The position numbers and the translations under genes are program-made. Shown here piece by piece: positions 5,458-5,974 of a stretch of DNA of 5,974 nt (its first letter is position 1; every line of letters begins with the position of its first letter). The stretch covers positions 1 through 5,974 of the forward strand of contig VXZF01000373.1 of the NCBI GenBank assembly GCA_009845645.1, in the 5' to 3' direction. The DNA comes from Gemmatimonadota bacterium (GTDB lineage Bacteria; Latescibacterota; UBA2968; UBA8231). Below the pieces are notes generated by a model, which worked only from the letters and a program-made list of their open reading frames with translations, was not told the origin of the DNA and searched no databases.

Positions 5458-5974
5458 ATGATTCGGATTGACGATGCAGTGATTACCGCCCAGACCTTGG
5501 AGGGCCGCTTGGAGGGCGAGCGGCAGGTCGAGATCGGCCCGGGGGCCAAGCTGACGCCCTCGGCGCAAGACTTGTTGCATGCCCAAGGCGTTGAGATCGT
5601 GCGCCGGGAGACCGGAAGCCAAGCCTCCCCAACGACAACGCTGGCACCAGCACCGGCACCAGCGGTTCCTCGCGCCGCCGGACGCCAAGCATTTGCTGGC
5701 ATCTTCTGCCCCAATATCGTCCTTTTGGACAGCCAGAACAGGATCAACCACGCCGAGATGGAGCGCTATATCAACTGGCTGATCGAGGCTGGAGTCCACG
5801 GGCTGTACCCAAACGGCAGCACGGGCGAGTTCGCGCGCCTGTCGCAGGAGGAACGCCAAGACGTGGTGCGGCTGGTCTGCGAGGTCAATAAGGGACGCGT
5901 ACCCGTACTGGCCGGAGCTAGCGAGGCCAACTTGCGCGATGTGCTCAAGATGGCCGAATACTACGCCTCGCTCG
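5458..5974 (+). CDS. DapA/N-acetylneuraminate lyase family aldolase with EutT-like N-terminal module (3' partial)
   Basis: The first 172 residues are present and the gene runs off the right edge. Residues 1-50 are an extra module not found in ordinary DapA: AVITAQTLEG, GERQVEIGPGAKLTPSAQDLL and GVEIVRR, matching the N-terminus of EutT as I recall it and of the cysteine-rich protein at 3265. A Pro/Ala/Thr-rich linker follows (about 51-76). From residue 79 the TIM-barrel enzyme begins: GIFCPNIVLLD, INHAEMERYINWLIEAGVHG, and YPNGSTGEFARLSQEER, whose GSTGE (120-124) is the carboxylate-binding GxxGE signature of pyruvate-type aldolases. The Schiff-base lysine lies beyond the window. The family splits 2-keto acids to pyruvate and an aldehyde, or condenses them. 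Beside an acylating aldehyde dehydrogenase it is the likely aldehyde source, perhaps from a 2-keto-3-deoxy sugar acid. Substrate and reaction direction are inferred; true dihydrodipicolinate synthase activity is unlikely here. Confidence 0.9.
   Translation, partial: MIRIDDAVITAQTLEGRLEGERQVEIGPGAKLTPSAQDLLHAQGVEIVRRETGSQASPTTTLAPAPAPAVPRAAGRQAFAGIFCPNIVLLDSQNRINHAEMERYINWLIEAGVHGLYPNGSTGEFARLSQEERQDVVRLVCEVNKGRVPVLAGASEANLRDVLKMAEYYASL

Overview
The window is part of a bacterial microcompartment (BMC, metabolosome) operon. It holds nine plus-strand genes packed end to end, with gaps or overlaps of a few bases except for one 37-base gap. The DNA is GC-rich by eye, with good Shine-Dalgarno sites before some genes and GTG starts at others. 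This fits a GC-rich free-living heterotrophic bacterium. I cannot assign a phylum, although BMC loci with this mixture of parts are typical of environmental lineages rather than enterics.

Layout. (1) A CoA-acylating aldehyde dehydrogenase of the PduP/EutE type, entering from the left edge. (2) A BMC-P pentamer (EutN/CcmL family) vertex protein. (3) A PduL-type phosphotransacylase. (4) A two-domain BMC-T shell protein behind the strongest ribosome binding site of the window. (5) A standard one-domain BMC-H shell protein. (6) A small cysteine-rich protein whose N-terminus resembles that of EutT. (7) A second, divergent BMC-T with an unusual pore loop. (8) A 382-residue protein made of four complete BMC domains in a row. 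(9) The first 172 residues of a DapA/N-acetylneuraminate lyase family aldolase carrying the same EutT-like N-terminal module, cut by the right edge. No promoter, terminator, RNA gene, mobile element or CRISPR array is visible, so the operon probably extends both ways.

How it fits together. Aldehyde dehydrogenase plus PduL is the standard metabolosome core (aldehyde to acyl-CoA to acyl-phosphate, recycling NAD+ and CoA inside the shell). The aldolase is the best candidate in view for the aldehyde source: enzymes of its superfamily split 2-keto acids into pyruvate and an aldehyde. A plausible but unproven pathway is 2-keto-3-deoxy sugar acid to pyruvate plus aldehyde (for example lactaldehyde or glyceraldehyde), then acyl-CoA, then acyl-phosphate. 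The dehydrogenase, PduL and the cysteine-rich protein each carry a terminal amphipathic helix that looks like an encapsulation peptide.

The most unusual element is the four-BMC-domain protein. Characterised shell proteins of this fold have one domain (BMC-H) or two (BMC-T); I know of no characterised four-domain member. Its domains follow an A-B-A-B pattern, suggesting head-to-tail fusion of two BMC-T units. The cysteine-rich protein and the aldolase fusion with the EutT-like module are the next most interesting items.
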